From Gammaproteobacteria bacterium (lineage in GTDB: Bacteria; Pseudomonadota; Gammaproteobacteria; SZUA-229): a DNA stretch of 13,077 nucleotides. The stretch covers positions 1 through 13,077 of the forward strand of contig WTCC01000240.1 of NCBI GenBank assembly GCA_013138755.1, read 5' to 3'. The position numbers and the translations under genes were made by a program. Below are positions 12,492 through 13,077 of this stretch, one piece after another; the first letter of the stretch is position 1, and every line of letters starts with the position of its first letter. Under the pieces are notes generated by a model, which was not told the DNA's origin, did no database searches, and saw nothing but the letters and a program-made list of their open reading frames with translations.

Positions 12492-12851
12492 TTATACAGA
12501 AACGCCGCGGTAAATAACCATTGATGCACCAGCAGACTGTGCAAAGTTGTCAAAGCCTAACAGACGAACGTGGTTGTCTGGGTGGGCTTTATGACAAGCT
12601 TCTAGTTCAGCAAGGATAGCGTCTACGTCTGTTTCACCAAACATAGGCAGTTTCCACATGTACCAGTAGTTGCTAGATACATGTTCTGGTTCTGTGTGCT
12701 CGATACCTGGGTTCCAGCCTTTATCAACGATGTATTGAATTTGAGCACGTGTAGACTCTTTGCTCAATGGTGGCAGGTATGAAAAAGTTTCATATTTACG
12801 GCTTACGGCTGCATCGCCTAAGCTTGATTCGTAATCTTGTACATCACTCAT
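12492..12851 (-). CDS. cbbS: RuBisCO small subunit, form IA
   Basis: This is the small subunit of form I ribulose-1,5-bisphosphate carboxylase/oxygenase; eight copies cap the large-subunit octamer. Conserved parts include the F-S-Y-L-P-P-L region near 23-29, [11 protein letters not shown] (41-51), [11 protein letters not shown] (62-72) and V-R-L-L-G-F-D (95-101). A length of 119 aa is normal for proteobacterial form IA, and this version has no long N-terminal or C-terminal extension. GGAG (12861-12864) supports the start. It follows cbbL after 133 bp, a gap enlarged by a long palindrome, and is followed by a strong terminator. With cbbQO nearby and no carboxysome shell genes in view, it is probably the non-carboxysomal type; this is inferred from the window alone. 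Confidence 0.97.
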   Translation of the reverse strand: MSDVQDYESSLGDAAVSRKYETFSYLPPLSKESTRAQIQYIVDKGWNPGIEHTEPEHVSSNYWYMWKLPMFGETDVDAILAELEACHKAHPDNHVRLLGFDNFAQSAGASMVIYRGVSV

Positions 12852-12890
12852 TGTGATTTACTCCAAAAAATAATTGTATTAGAAAAGTGT

Positions 12891-12979
12891 TAGATAGTGC
12901 GATCTGGCAAGGCGCGAAAAGGTGAGTGTATTAATAATACACGATCCTTTTCAGCAACGCCGCCAGAGCGCGCTAGATG
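12891..12979. repeat. Long imperfect palindrome between cbbL and cbbS
   Basis: The arms meet at GTGTATT-AAT-AATACAC (12926-12942). They stay paired outward through GAAAAGG/CCTTTTC (12916-12922, 12946-12952) and TCTGGC/GCCAGA (12903-12908, 12962-12967) to partly matching outer parts. The whole is about 89 bp with arms of roughly 40 bp. It fills most of the cbbL-cbbS gap and would form a large stem in the message. It may be a dispersed palindromic element or an RNA stabiliser for cbbL. Confidence 0.7.
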
Positions 12980-12984
12980 ACGCT

Positions 12985-13077
12985 TTACTTGTGTGCTACG
13001 TCAATCTTGTCAACGGTATCAAATTCAAATTTGATCTCTTTCCAAGTTTCCATTGCAATCTTAAGCTCTGGGCTATG
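12985..13077 (-). CDS. cbbL: RuBisCO large subunit, C-terminal end only
   Basis: Thirty codons and the TAA stop (12985-12987) are present; the rest lies beyond the right edge. The translation, [23 protein letters not shown] onward, matches the C-terminal tail of form IA RuBisCO large subunits (E-L-x-x-A-x-x-x-W-K-E-I-x-F-E-F). With cbbS directly downstream the identity is secure. The active site is outside the window, so nothing can be said about catalytic residues. Confidence 0.93.
   Translation of the reverse strand, partial: HSPELKIAMETWKEIKFEFDTVDKIDVAHK

Overview
The window looks like part of the chromosome of an autotrophic gammaproteobacterium, most likely a sulfur oxidiser. The right end carries a form IA RuBisCO locus with its CbbQ/CbbO activase, and a carbonic anhydrase of the LCIB (theta) type lies nearby. 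No taxon is claimed beyond that.

Layout. (1) 1-687, minus: a nearly complete DUF2459-type lipoprotein gene that runs off the left edge. (2) 688-2097: about 1.4 kb with no convincing gene. It holds two tRNA 3'-end fragments in tandem (Met-CAT, then Leu-CAA), three tandem repeat pairs of period 11, and a 14-bp sequence repeated after both CCA ends. This is the footprint of tRNA-targeting integrative elements; no integrase is in the window. (3) 2098-4840: an AraC-type regulator divergent from an exported cysteine hydrolase (isochorismatase fold) and a two-domain sulfurtransferase, closed by a perfect 17-bp stem hairpin. (4) 4841-5283: gene debris, with a TetR-like C-terminal remnant ending at a tandem 16-bp GGGGTCAG repeat, then a second decayed frame. 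(5) 5284-6396, minus: the LCIB/theta-type carbonic anhydrase. (6) 6519-8572, plus: a broken hotdog thioesterase fused to the C-terminal part of a tryptophanase-like enzyme, a Sfp-type phosphopantetheinyl transferase, and a 151-aa protein of unknown function. (7) 8615-13077, minus: cbbL (end only), cbbS, a 103-aa unknown, cbbQ and cbbO, all read right to left.

How the genes fit together. cbbL and cbbS encode RuBisCO. CbbQ (MoxR-type AAA+ ATPase) and CbbO (von Willebrand A protein) form the activase that removes inhibitory sugar phosphates from it. The carbonic anhydrase is separated from cbbO by the thioesterase-PPTase block but would serve the same carbon-fixation physiology. A strong terminator behind cbbS, which overlaps one arm of a perfect 16-bp inverted repeat, should let cbbLS be expressed far above cbbQO. 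A long imperfect palindrome sits between cbbL and cbbS.

The most unusual points are the stacked tRNA scars with period-11 repeats, the thioesterase-tryptophanase chimera left by a probable deletion, the LCIB-type carbonic anhydrase close to cbbQO, and the palindromic elements inside the cbb operon.
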